From CAG-411 sp050875145 (GTDB lineage Bacteria > Bacillota > Clostridia > Lachnospirales > Lachnospiraceae), in the NCBI GenBank assembly GCA_050875145.1, contig JBNMLH010000012.1, positions 48,186 to 112,185 of the forward strand: a DNA stretch of 64,000 nucleotides, in the 5' to 3' direction. A model generated the notes under the pieces. The model was given only the letters and a program-made list of their open reading frames with translations. It was not told the origin of the DNA and did not search any database. Within the stretch, counting starts at the first letter, position 1, and the number at the start of each line of letters is the position of its first letter. The position numbers and the translations under genes were made by a program. This document shows, piece by piece, positions 18,485 through 27,240 of the stretch.

Positions 18485-18898
18485 ATGGCAGTAGTGGAAC
18501 AATTAATTCGTAAAGAAAAAGATGGAACTTTAAGTTTTGGTAATTATGAACTTGCAACAAAATCAAAGGTTTCTGATTTTGAGTATGAAGGTGATTTATA
18601 CAAAATTAAGACATTCAAAGAGATTACAAAGCTCGAAAAGAATGGAATGTTCGTATACGAATCTGTACCTGGAACCACTGTTACCAACATGAGTTGTAAA
18701 GAAGAGGGCATTACATTTTCGGTTGAGGGAAATGAAGATGCACAGGTTACATTAGAGTTAGAACCAGAGAAAGAATATGACGTATGCATTAGCGGTAATG
18801 ACAGTGGCGTTATGAAGACAAATTTAGGTGGAAAGCTTAATATCAGTGTAGAGCTGAATGTAGGTGAACCAGTAGCAATCAGCATTACAGCAAAGTAA
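18485..18898 (+). CDS. Conserved small protein of unknown function, 137 aa
   Basis: Not a named domain. Hydrophilic, beta-rich, rich in Glu, Lys and Val, with no signal peptide or membrane helix. The C-terminal half reads like a beta-sandwich (AQVTLELEPEKEYDVCISGNDSG, then KLNISVELNVGEPVAISIT). AGGAGG lies 8 nt before the ATG. It sits 14 nt before radA, so the two are probably one transcript. Its leader carries the long palindrome at 18296-18460, which may affect expression. Confidence 0.7.
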   Translation: MAVVEQLIRKEKDGTLSFGNYELATKSKVSDFEYEGDLYKIKTFKEITKLEKNGMFVYESVPGTTVTNMSCKEEGITFSVEGNEDAQVTLELEPEKEYDVCISGNDSGVMKTNLGGKLNISVELNVGEPVAISITAK

Positions 18899-18912
18899 TA
18901 GAGGTTTAAGGA

Positions 18913-20265
18913 ATGGCAAAAGCAAAGACTGTGTTTTTTTGCAAAGAATGTGGACAGGAATCTTCCAAGTGGCTGGGGCAATGCCCCGGCTGTAAGGAGT
19001 GGAACACATTTGTGGAGGAGCCGGTTGTTAAAAAGTCTGTATCTGGATCAACGTTGCGGGGAAGAAAGGTTGAACCAGCGAGGTTATCAGAAGTATCAGC
19101 CACAGAGAGTACAAGGACAAAGATTGGTATTGGTGAATTTGATCGTGTTCTTGGAGGCGGTATTGTAGAGGGCTCTTTGGTGTTAGTAGGAGGAGATCCT
19201 GGTATTGGAAAGTCTACATTACTTTTACAGATGTGTAAAAATTTGGTAGAACTTGACAAAAAAGTATTGTACATCTCAGGAGAAGAGTCTATGCGTCAGA
19301 TAAAGATGCGGGCAGATAGACTTGGAGAATTTAAAGGTGAATTATTGCTTTTAAGTGAAACAAATTTAGATACAGTAGAGCAGACGATTCGAAGTGTACA
19401 ACCACAAGTGGTAGTAATCGATTCGATTCAGACGATGTTTAAAGAAGACGTAGGTTCTGCACCAGGAAGTGTGGGACAGGTTAGGGAAACTACCAATACA
19501 CTTATGGCAATAGCGAAGGGAATGGGGATTTCCGTTTTTATTATTGGACATGTGACAAAAGAAGGTATGGTAGCTGGACCGAGGGTTCTGGAACATATGG
19601 TAGATACGGTTCTGTATTTTGAAGGAGAACGCAATGCTGTATATCGAATTCTTCGTGCGGTTAAAAACCGATTTGGTTCGACCAATGAGATTGGTGTATT
19701 TGAAATGAAAGATACAGGACTAAAGGAAGTCCTTAATCCATCCGAATATATGTTAGAGGGCATGCCTGAGGATGAACCGGGATCTGTAGTTACCTGTTCT
19801 ATGGAAGGAACCAGACCGATTATGGTAGAAGCACAGGCGTTAGTATGTCAGACGAACTTTAACTTACCAAGACGAACTGCGGCTGGTACAGATTACAATC
19901 GTGTCAATCTTTTAATGGCAGTAATTGAAAAACGCCTTGGAATGCGCATGAGCGATTGTGATGCCTATGTAAATGTGGCAGGTGGTATGCGTATCAATGA
20001 GCCTGCATTGGATTTGGCTATTGTAGCGGTTATCTTATCAAGCTATCGAAACCGCTCTTTACCGGGAAGATTTTTAATTTTTGGTGAAGTGGGACTTACT
20101 GGAGAGGTAAGGGCTGTCAGTATGGCAGAGCAAAGAGTTTTTGAAGCAAAGAAGATGGGATTTCAAGTATGCATTTTACCGCAAGTAAATAAGAAAGTAA
20201 TTTCAATTCAGGGAATGAAACTGATTGGAATTAGTAATATAAAAGAACTACTAGAATATATTTAA
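18913..20265 (+). CDS. radA: DNA repair protein RadA (Sms)
   Basis: RecA-like helicase that promotes branch migration in recombinational repair. An N-terminal C4 zinc finger (CKECGQESSKWLGQCPGC) is followed by a RecA core with Walker A GGDPGIGKST and Walker B VVVIDSIQT, the RadA signature KNRFGSTNEIG, and a C-terminal Lon-protease-like domain (RMSDCDAYVNVAGGM, RFLIFGEVGLTGEVRAV). 450 aa is the usual length. The ribosome site is weak (GAGGTTTAAGGA). The following gene encodes a chemoreceptor-like domain 26 nt away. Confidence 0.96.
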   Translation: MAKAKTVFFCKECGQESSKWLGQCPGCKEWNTFVEEPVVKKSVSGSTLRGRKVEPARLSEVSATESTRTKIGIGEFDRVLGGGIVEGSLVLVGGDPGIGKSTLLLQMCKNLVELDKKVLYISGEESMRQIKMRADRLGEFKGELLLLSETNLDTVEQTIRSVQPQVVVIDSIQTMFKEDVGSAPGSVGQVRETTNTLMAIAKGMGISVFIIGHVTKEGMVAGPRVLEHMVDTVLYFEGERNAVYRILRAVKNRFGSTNEIGVFEMKDTGLKEVLNPSEYMLEGMPEDEPGSVVTCSMEGTRPIMVEAQALVCQTNFNLPRRTAAGTDYNRVNLLMAVIEKRLGMRMSDCDAYVNVAGGMRINEPALDLAIVAVILSSYRNRSLPGRFLIFGEVGLTGEVRAVSMAEQRVFEAKKMGFQVCILPQVNKKVISIQGMKLIGISNIKELLEYI

Positions 20266-20291
20266 AAAATCAAAATAAGGGGGATATTATT

Positions 20292-20759
20292 ATGACAGAG
20301 GAAACAGGAGTAAGAGAGACAAAGGAATTAGTAAAAGAAGGTTTAGAGGGAACAGAAAAACTGGCACAGAAGAATAACAATCTGAATGAATTGATGCAAA
20401 AGACATCTGCAAACGTAGAACAGATGGAAAAGTTGACAAATATGATTGAAGGATTTGCTGGCGTTATCGCTGGAATTGCAAACAAGACAAATATGTTAGC
20501 TTTAAATGCTTCTATTGAAGCTGCCAGAGCAGGAGAGCATGGTAGAGGATTTGCGGTAGTTGCAAAACAGGTTGGTGAATTAGCTGCACAGTCAGCTACA
20601 TCTTCAAAGGAAATTAAAGAGACCATTCAGTCTGTACAAGGATTTACCAATGAAATGGTTGCCAGTATGGAACAGCTTTCAAAAGCAATCGAAGAGCAGA
20701 GCCAGATTACAGCAAATGTAAGTGAAGTGCTTGGAGAGATTAAAGACGGAATACAATAA
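20292..20759 (+). CDS. Orphan soluble chemoreceptor (MCP) signalling domain
   Basis: 155 aa holding little but the cytoplasmic tip and flanking coiled coil of a methyl-accepting chemotaxis protein. The hairpin signature is intact (NMLALNASIEAARAGEHGRG, then FAVVAKQVGELAAQS), with heptad-rich arms on both sides. No sensor, HAMP or membrane segment is present, whereas full receptors exceed 500 aa. The reading frame is clean, with its own ribosome site (AAGGGGG) and terminator, so it looks like a real small protein and not a decayed receptor. It may dock on CheA/CheW arrays or act elsewhere. Confidence 0.8.
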   Translation: MTEETGVRETKELVKEGLEGTEKLAQKNNNLNELMQKTSANVEQMEKLTNMIEGFAGVIAGIANKTNMLALNASIEAARAGEHGRGFAVVAKQVGELAAQSATSSKEIKETIQSVQGFTNEMVASMEQLSKAIEEQSQITANVSEVLGEIKDGIQ

Positions 20760-20794
20760 TTGATAAATATAGTAAAAAGAAAAATAATTTGGAG

Positions 20795-20854
20795 AATCTC
20801 CTCTATTTCATGTCTATCTTTAATAAGATTGTCATTGAAAAGAGGAGATTTTTT
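20795..20854 (+). terminator. Terminator after the MCP-like gene
   Basis: A 10-bp stem AATCTCCTCT (20795-20804) / AGAGGAGATT (20841-20850) followed by TTTT; the loop is a long 36 nt. Confidence 0.7.
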
Positions 20855-20918
20855 GACGGTTTAAGATGAAATGTCAGTATTGACAAAAAACAGGAGATTT
20901 TTTGTGAAAAACGTTGTG

Positions 20919-20947
20919 TTGTAGAATAAGAAAAAATTGGATATAAT
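20919..20947 (+). promoter_or_regulatory. Promoter of the amylase gene
   Basis: TTGTAG (20919-20924), 17 nt, TATAAT (20942-20947). A TTGACA at 20880 has no good partner -10. Confidence 0.6.
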
Positions 20948-21013
20948 TAAGATGTTAATAATTGTGTAAAAGAATCGTAATGTATCATTTGATCGACTTT
21001 GAGGAGTTAGAAA

Positions 21014-24000
21014 ATGGATACGTCTGTAGTAGTAGAAGTGGAGTTAGGAAAGAGGGATTTTGATACACAAGGGATATGTGCTGCAAATATGATAAAAGAA
21101 AGGAAGATGTTTGTGAACAAGTATATAAAACATACGGCATTTGCGGTTGTAGCTACAGGATTAGTAGCGGCGGCATTAGCATTACCAAACGATGTGGGAA
21201 GACCAGATGTAGAAAAGGTTCTGGAACAAAAAAATGTTACACAAAATGCCAAGGGTGATATTATATTACATTATCGTTGGGATGGAGAGGATACTCCACA
21301 TGTATATTATGAGAATGTGAATGGAAGTGAGGAAAAATCCATTTCATACCCAGGTGTTCCAATGAAAAATACAAAGGATGGTTGGTACACGTACACCATT
21401 CAGGATGCAAAAAGTGCAGACATTATTTTTTCTATTGGAGACAGTTATGAGACAGCTACTTTAACCAGAACTGCGGGTGAGTGGTGGTTTGATCAGGATA
21501 CTTGGTATGCGTGGAATCCTGACGATGAAACAGAGCAGACTACCGAGTATGCAACTACATCGTCTAAAAAGACTACAAAACAGGTAGAAAAAGCGGATAC
21601 ACTATATCCGAATAAAACAGTAAATAATGGAGAAGGAACCTACAATAAAAAAGATGTTACTACGATAGCAGAGGATGGTTCCATAAAAGTGGGACTTAGC
21701 AAGATTACTTCCGCAGAAGAGTATGTGGATACTTATGTTGTGGCACAGGATTTGGCGGCGGCCGAAGATGCAAGTATTATCATTCACTACTACACTGGAG
21801 GAAGTGAAGTACCTAGTATCTATTATTGGAATGGACTTCCTGTTGACCAGGAAACCGTATGGCCAGGACAGCCAATGACCTATGAAGATGAGAACTGGTA
21901 TCAATATACATTTAAAGATACAGACAAGATTAATTTCCTTTTTACAGTGGGAATGAATCAAACCAAAGACTTAACTTGTAAAAAAGGAGAATGGTGGTAT
22001 AAAGACGGAAAATTATATAGTAAGAAGCCAAGTGATGGTGGAAATTCTGAAATAGTTGATCCATCAGAAAAAAGCGATTTCCGTGAGGAAAGTATTTACT
22101 TCCTGATGACTACACGTTTTTATGATGGAGATAAGAGTAATAATGTGCATTGCTGGGATGAGAATGCAAAGACGGCTGCGGATGATCCTGCTTGGCGCGG
22201 TGACTTTAAAGGTTTAATTGAAAAATTAGATTACATTAAAGCACTTGGATTTTCTGCGGTATGGATTACCCCAGTAGTAGAAAATGCCAGTGGACTGGAT
22301 TACCATGGGTACCATGCTATGAATTTCCAAAAAGTGGATGAGCGTTACTTATCAGATGATGTAAGTTATCAGACATTAATTAATGAAGTACATAAACGTG
22401 GTATGAAGATTGTGCAGGACGTAGTATTTAATCATACTGGAAACTTCGGAGAGACAAATCTTGCACCAATGTTTGAAAAGGATAGTACAGTAGAAGGTGG
22501 ACTGGGAACCGTAAACTGTATGAAGGCAGCAGATAATACTATCTTACCTGAAAATTATTTTGATTCTACTGGATTTAAAAATAATCAGGAATTTGGTACC
22601 TGGCAGTATCAAACCAGACTGGCATTGATGAAAGATACAAAAGATCCGATTCATGAAGGGGTTCGTAACGATCCAAAGACATTTTACCACCGTTATGACA
22701 ACAGCTTTAGCTGGGATTTCTATACGGTTCAGCTTGGACAGATGGCAGGAGACTGTGTAGATTTGAATACAGAGAATCCAATTGTATCGAAGTATATTAC
22801 AGATAGTTATACAAAGTATATCAATATGGGAATCGATGCTTTCCGTATTGATACTGTAAAACATATTTCAAGACTGACATTTAACAATGCAATTCTTCCA
22901 GCATTACGAGCAGCAGGAGGAAAAGACTTCTATATGTTTGGCGAGGTTTGTACAAAATCCAGTCAGATATGGTACCGAGGAGAGACTCCTGCATTATCAG
23001 GTCCATTCTATACATGGAAAGAAAATAAAGACTATAAATGGTCTTATTACGATGAAAGCGTAGAGTCTGCGTATGATGCGTATGCTGCAACACCTCCTGA
23101 AAAGGTATATTCTGACTTTAGCAATGAGTTGGCTTATGATAACTGGAGATTAGAATCCGAAGCAGATTTACCACACGGTATCAATATGGCATCAACAGAG
23201 CAGAATTATAATGACAATGCCAATGACGTAGGAGGAAAGAACGTAAAAGAAGGCGGAACAGCGCAGGCTGCACAGCCGGTAAGTGATAATGCATTTTTAA
23301 ATGGAAATGAGTATCATAAACCAGATACAGAGCAGGCATCTGGCTTAAATGTAATAGACTTTACAATGCATTGGAATTTTGCAACTGCGAAAAAGGCATT
23401 TGAAAGTACAACAGGAAATTATGACTATAAGACAAATACAGTGAAAAATAAGAAAGATACAGCAGGTGGAGATTATACTTATAACGATTCTACTTGGAAT
23501 GTAACCTATGTAGATTCTCACGACTATGCGCCTGATGGAACACAGTCTGGTTTCACAAGACGTTATAACGAAGGAGAAGAAGCTTGGGCAGAAAACTTGT
23601 GCTTACTCTTTACATTCCGTGGTATTCCATGTATCTATTATGGTTCTGAAGTTGAGTTCCAGGCTGGTAAGGTCATTGATGACGGAGCCAATGTAACACT
23701 TGCAGAAACAGGTCGTGCATATTTTGGTGATTATCTGGAAGGTGATGTTACTGCCTCTGACTTTGGTGTATATACGGCAGAAGCAGGAAGTAAGGTAGAA
23801 GAAACATTAGCAGCACCATTATCACAGCAGCTTATTCGTCTAAATACAATCCGCCGTAAGATTCCTGCCTTACAAAAAGGACAGTATTCATTGGCTGATA
23901 TTGATTACTCAGATATTGCATTTAAGAGAAGATACACAGACAGCAAGACCGATAGTTTTGTATGTGTAACAATTACAGGAAACGCAACCTTTAACAACAT

Positions 24001-24169
24001 TCCAAACGGAACTTATGTAGATGCAGTCACAGGAGAGAAAAAAGAAGTCATCAATGGAACACTTTCCATTGATGCACCTGGTAAAGGAAATATGCGTGTT
24101 TATGTATTAGACACAGAATTGTCACCAGCACCTGGTAAACTTGGAAAAGATACAACATATCTAAAATAG
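21014..24169 (+). CDS. Secreted alpha-amylase (GH13) with two CBM26-like starch-binding domains
   Basis: Hydrolyses alpha-1,4 glucan outside the cell. GH13 motifs in order: DVVFNHTG, GIDAFRIDTVKH (nucleophile Asp), FGEVC (acid/base Glu) and YVDSHDYAP. Two N-terminal starch-binding modules of the CBM26 kind each end in GEWW-F/Y (ILHYRWDG to GEWWFDQ, then IIHYYTGG to GEWWYKD). The start at 21014 has GAGGAG 7 nt upstream but puts about 40 residues before the hydrophobic signal (FAVVATGLVAAALAL); ATG 21107 or GTG 21113 give a normal signal peptide. No sortase motif, so it is probably released. Confidence 0.92.
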   Translation: MDTSVVVEVELGKRDFDTQGICAANMIKERKMFVNKYIKHTAFAVVATGLVAAALALPNDVGRPDVEKVLEQKNVTQNAKGDIILHYRWDGEDTPHVYYENVNGSEEKSISYPGVPMKNTKDGWYTYTIQDAKSADIIFSIGDSYETATLTRTAGEWWFDQDTWYAWNPDDETEQTTEYATTSSKKTTKQVEKADTLYPNKTVNNGEGTYNKKDVTTIAEDGSIKVGLSKITSAEEYVDTYVVAQDLAAAEDASIIIHYYTGGSEVPSIYYWNGLPVDQETVWPGQPMTYEDENWYQYTFKDTDKINFLFTVGMNQTKDLTCKKGEWWYKDGKLYSKKPSDGGNSEIVDPSEKSDFREESIYFLMTTRFYDGDKSNNVHCWDENAKTAADDPAWRGDFKGLIEKLDYIKALGFSAVWITPVVENASGLDYHGYHAMNFQKVDERYLSDDVSYQTLINEVHKRGMKIVQDVVFNHTGNFGETNLAPMFEKDSTVEGGLGTVNCMKAADNTILPENYFDSTGFKNNQEFGTWQYQTRLALMKDTKDPIHEGVRNDPKTFYHRYDNSFSWDFYTVQLGQMAGDCVDLNTENPIVSKYITDSYTKYINMGIDAFRIDTVKHISRLTFNNAILPALRAAGGKDFYMFGEVCTKSSQIWYRGETPALSGPFYTWKENKDYKWSYYDESVESAYDAYAATPPEKVYSDFSNELAYDNWRLESEADLPHGINMASTEQNYNDNANDVGGKNVKEGGTAQAAQPVSDNAFLNGNEYHKPDTEQASGLNVIDFTMHWNFATAKKAFESTTGNYDYKTNTVKNKKDTAGGDYTYNDSTWNVTYVDSHDYAPDGTQSGFTRRYNEGEEAWAENLCLLFTFRGIPCIYYGSEVEFQAGKVIDDGANVTLAETGRAYFGDYLEGDVTASDFGVYTAEAGSKVEETLAAPLSQQLIRLNTIRRKIPALQKGQYSLADIDYSDIAFKRRYTDSKTDSFVCVTITGNATFNNIPNGTYVDAVTGEKKEVINGTLSIDAPGKGNMRVYVLDTELSPAPGKLGKDTTYLK

Positions 24170-24181
24170 AACAGAGAACAT

Positions 24182-24213
24182 AGAAAGTAGAGCAGAGTAA
24201 TCTGCTCCTTTCT
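24182..24213 (+). terminator. Hairpin after amylase, probable terminator
   Basis: AGAAAG-TA-GAGCAGA / TCTGCTC-CTTTCT around GTAA (24182-24213). Only CTTTCTATAT follows, so termination may be partial, with read-through into the lipoprotein gene. Confidence 0.5.
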
Positions 24214-24272
24214 ATATATGCAGAAAATTGTTTTTCGAAAGCATGTGATGTTTATGGAAGGAGAAAACAAAA

Positions 24273-24908
24273 ATGAAGAAACGAATGTTAAGTGTAGCAA
24301 TGCTATTGTTGCTTGTTGCATTAGGCGTATCCTGTGGGAAAAAGAATGGAAAAAAGGTGGAGCAAACACCAAAAGCAACAGAAGTAGTAATTGAAGTGCC
24401 AACAGCTACACCGGAAGTAACAACGGAAGCGGGAGTAGAAGCAACCGATTCGGCAGAGAAGGAAGAGGATGGAATTTCCATTTATCATGGAGATGAGAAT
24501 GCAGAGTATATTATCGAAGATAAGATTCCAAAACAGGAAATTACACCGGAATTGTTAATAAAGGAGTTGGCAAAACGCGGAATCCTAGAAGAAAATACAT
24601 CTGTGAATAGCTTTAATGTAAAAAAGAGCCAGCAAAATGGCACGAGCCTTCAGGTGGACTTTTCAAAGGAATTTCAAGATGAATTGTATCGACAGGGGAC
24701 AGCCGGTGAATTTATCATGATGGGAAGCGTAGTAGACACCTTTTTGAAGGCGTATGAGGCAGATACCATGACGATTACCGTAAATGGTAATACTTTAGAA
24801 AGTGGACACTGTATTTATGATGGTGACATGAAATATTATGAACCAGATGACAGTGTAAGTGCGGATAAAGCTGCGGAAGCTATGGCAGAAGCTTTGGGAG
24901 CAGAATAA
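24273..24908 (+). CDS. GerMN-domain lipoprotein
   Basis: 211 aa. A lipobox (LGVSC) follows a hydrophobic signal, so the mature protein is lipid-anchored at the outer face of the membrane. A Thr/Glu/Pro-rich linker leads to a GerMN domain (ELAKRGILEENTSVNSFNV, LQVDFSKEFQDEL, VVDTFLKAYEADTMTITVNG). GerMN domains occur in the germination protein GerM and in other sporulation or wall lipoproteins of Firmicutes. It lies next to a spore-protein gene on the other strand. Ribosome site GAAGGAG. Confidence 0.85.
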   Translation: MKKRMLSVAMLLLLVALGVSCGKKNGKKVEQTPKATEVVIEVPTATPEVTTEAGVEATDSAEKEEDGISIYHGDENAEYIIEDKIPKQEITPELLIKELAKRGILEENTSVNSFNVKKSQQNGTSLQVDFSKEFQDELYRQGTAGEFIMMGSVVDTFLKAYEADTMTITVNGNTLESGHCIYDGDMKYYEPDDSVSADKAAEAMAEALGAE

Positions 24909-24916
24909 CAATGTAC

Positions 24917-24980
24917 AAAGGGTTTCAGAAAATTATTTCTGAGACCCTTTTGCTCTATAGAAAAGTTATCCTATAGAGCA
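24917..24980. terminator. Tandem terminator hairpins between convergent genes
   Basis: The first stem, AAAGGGTTTCAGAAA with TTTCTGAGACCCTTT (24917-24951), is a good terminator for the lipoprotein gene. Directly after it is a perfect 10-bp stem, TGCTCTATAG (24951-24960) / CTATAGAGCA (24971-24980), lying between it and the stop of the minus-strand SASP gene. Confidence 0.75.
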
Positions 24981-24986
24981 AACTGT

Positions 24987-25205
24987 TTATGAGTCAGAAG
25001 TTGTGGTGGATTTGTCCGATTTTTTTCTGGTAGCTAAAATACCGCCAATCTTTCCGCTTTCTTTTGAAGACAAAGCGCCCCAACCCTGTTCAAACACTTT
25101 ATCTAATACTCCGATTTCCTCTGCTATTTCATATTTTAATTGTTCTGCTTTGGAAAGTGTTCGTACATCTTCCATAGAAGTAATTTCCTTTTTGGAATGC
25201 TTCAT
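24987..25205 (-). CDS. Small acid-soluble spore protein, alpha/beta type
   Basis: DNA-binding spore protein that coats and protects the chromosome in the forespore. 72 aa. The family core is present: LKYEIAEEIGVLDKV, with the GPR protease cleavage context around EIA, then GWGALSSKESGKIGG. The Ser/Thr/Asp/Lys-rich tail is a few residues longer than usual. Its presence argues that the organism sporulates or descends from a spore former. No sigma-G promoter was resolved upstream on the minus strand (25206-25260 is AT-rich). Confidence 0.88.
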   Translation of the reverse strand: MKHSKKEITSMEDVRTLSKAEQLKYEIAEEIGVLDKVFEQGWGALSSKESGKIGGILATRKKSDKSTTTSDS

Positions 25206-25343
25206 ATAAAATCACCAGACTTTCTATAATCTAACATTTGTACATAGTATTACAAAAAAATAAAAAATTTATACAAGATACAGAAAGTATAAAAGGAAGA
25301 AATTGAGTCAGGAAGATAGTGAAGGATTCGTTGTAATAGATGA

Positions 25344-25372
25344 TTGAGAAATGTCGGGGAATAAGGTATAAT
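25344..25372 (+). promoter_or_regulatory. Promoter of methyltransferase-hslO
   Basis: TTGAGA (25344-25349), 17 nt, TATAAT (25367-25372). Confidence 0.75.
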
Positions 25373-25439
25373 CATATATGCCTATAAATAGTGCAGGTAG
25401 TTTGCACAATATGATATGAAACAGAAAGATGGAAAGAAA

Positions 25440-26201
25440 ATGGAAGCATATACAGGATTTGCCAGTGTCTATGATATGTTTATGGATAACATTCCATACG
25501 AAGAATGGTGTGAATATATAATAGAACTGCTTGATACCTATGGAGTAGAGAAGGAAAGTATTGTTGCAGATTTAGGCTGTGGTACTGGAAAGATAACAGA
25601 ATTACTTGCCAAGTATGGATATGATATGATTGGAATTGATAATGCAGAAGAAATGCTTTCGATTGCAAGAGAAAAACAGGAAAGTGATGAGACAGAGACC
25701 TGTCAGAATAATATACTATATTTGCAACAGGATATGTGCGAATTGGAATTGTACCAACAGGTAGATGCCATGGTGAGTGTTTGTGACAGTATGAATTATA
25801 TTACGGAGAAGGAAGATTTGTTAAAGGTCTTTCAAGGGGTAAATAAATATTTGCAGTCAGGTGGCGTTTTTATATTTGACCTGAAAACCGAATATATGTA
25901 TCGTGATATTTTGGGAGAACAGAATATTTCTGAGAACAGGGAAGATGCCAGTTTTATATGGGAAAACTATTATTACCCGGAAGAAAAGATAAATGAATAT
26001 GATTTGACGATTTACGCAAAACAGGAAAATGGGCTGTATGCTCGTTTTGAAGAGACGCATTATCAGCGTGCCTATGCATTGGATGAAGTGCAGGAACTGA
26101 TAGAGCAGTCGGGACTGAAATTCCTTGTTGCTTATGATGCATTTACAAGGGAGGCTCCCAAAGCAGATAGTGAGAGAATATACATTGTAGCAGGAAAATA
26201 A
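25440..26201 (+). CDS. Class I SAM-dependent methyltransferase
   Basis: The start at 25440 (MEAYTGFASVYDMFM, the usual opening of this subfamily) is preferred over 25416, with GATGGAAAG ahead of it. Motif I VADLGCGTGKITELL and the acidic end of strand 2 (GIDNAEEML) bind SAM; LQQDMCELEL and VSVCDSMNYI follow in the expected order. Methyltransf_25-like, about 253 aa, cytoplasmic. The substrate cannot be told from sequence. It is followed 40 nt later by hslO and probably co-transcribed. Confidence 0.88.
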   Translation: MEAYTGFASVYDMFMDNIPYEEWCEYIIELLDTYGVEKESIVADLGCGTGKITELLAKYGYDMIGIDNAEEMLSIAREKQESDETETCQNNILYLQQDMCELELYQQVDAMVSVCDSMNYITEKEDLLKVFQGVNKYLQSGGVFIFDLKTEYMYRDILGEQNISENREDASFIWENYYYPEEKINEYDLTIYAKQENGLYARFEETHYQRAYALDEVQELIEQSGLKFLVAYDAFTREAPKADSERIYIVAGK

Positions 26202-26241
26202 TAGAAGAGAATAGTAGTTTGGAAGGAGATTGTAAAAGAGG

Positions 26242-27123
26242 ATGGAAGATTATATTGTGAGAGGAACAGCAGCAGATAACCAGATACGTGTATTTGCGGC
26301 AACAACCAGAGTGCTTGTGGAAGAGGCAAGAAAGGCACATAATACCAGCCCTGTGGCTACGGCTGCATTGGGACGATTGCTGACTGGTGGTGTGATGATG
26401 GGAAGTATGATGAAGGGAGAAAAGGATTTATTGACCTTACAGATACAGTGTAATGGACCAATCAAGGGACTTACCGTTACGGCAGATTCTCAGGGAAATG
26501 TAAAAGGATATGCCTATAACCCTAATGTTATGTTACCACCTAGCGATAAAGGTAAATTAGATGTGGGAAAAGCACTGGATTTAGGTGTGCTTAGCGTGAT
26601 TAAGGATATGGGATTAAAAGAGCCATATATGGGACAGACCCAGCTTGTATCAGGAGAAATTGCGGAGGATTTGACTTATTACTTTGCCACATCAGAACAG
26701 GTACCATCTGCAGTAGCCTTGGGTGTACTTATGAATAAAGATAATACCGTTAAAAGAGCCGGAGGATTTATTATTCAATTGATGCCTTTTGCCGAGGATG
26801 GTTTGGCTGAAAAATTAGAAGAGAAACTTAAAAATATGGAGCCAATTACTGCACTTTTAGAGAAAGGAATGACACCAGAGGATATTATCGATTCTGTGCT
26901 GGGTGAATTTGGAGTAGAAATTATGGATACACTTCCAGCACAATTTTACTGCAACTGTACCAAGGAAAGAGTGGAAAAAGCCATTGTCAGTGTAGGAGCG
27001 AAGGAATTAAACGAAATGATACAGGAAGGAAAACCAATTGAGGTAAATTGTCACTTCTGTAATAAGAATTATACGTTCTCTATTGAAGAATTAAAGGAAA
27101 TATTGAGAAAAAGTAAGCGATAA
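26242..27123 (+). CDS. hslO: Redox-regulated holdase chaperone Hsp33
   Basis: Zinc-bound inactive form that becomes a holdase when its cysteines are oxidised. The N-terminal domain is typical (DYIVRGTAADNQIRVFAATT, SPVATAALGRLLTGGVMM, QIQCNGPIKGLTVTAD). The C-terminal zinc centre is C-x-C-x30-C-x2-C (FYCNCTKERV to VNCHFCNK). 293 aa is standard. In an anaerobe it is part of protection against oxygen and bleach stress. Confidence 0.96.
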   Translation: MEDYIVRGTAADNQIRVFAATTRVLVEEARKAHNTSPVATAALGRLLTGGVMMGSMMKGEKDLLTLQIQCNGPIKGLTVTADSQGNVKGYAYNPNVMLPPSDKGKLDVGKALDLGVLSVIKDMGLKEPYMGQTQLVSGEIAEDLTYYFATSEQVPSAVALGVLMNKDNTVKRAGGFIIQLMPFAEDGLAEKLEEKLKNMEPITALLEKGMTPEDIIDSVLGEFGVEIMDTLPAQFYCNCTKERVEKAIVSVGAKELNEMIQEGKPIEVNCHFCNKNYTFSIEELKEILRKSKR

Positions 27124-27240
27124 AGATATAAGATACTTATAAATTTTGTGGGGAAAGTAGCCGATAAAAAACAATAGGGAATTTTTATGAGTTAGGAATC
27201 GGAGGAAGAATATAACGTGGTAAATGGAGGAGAGAGTAGA

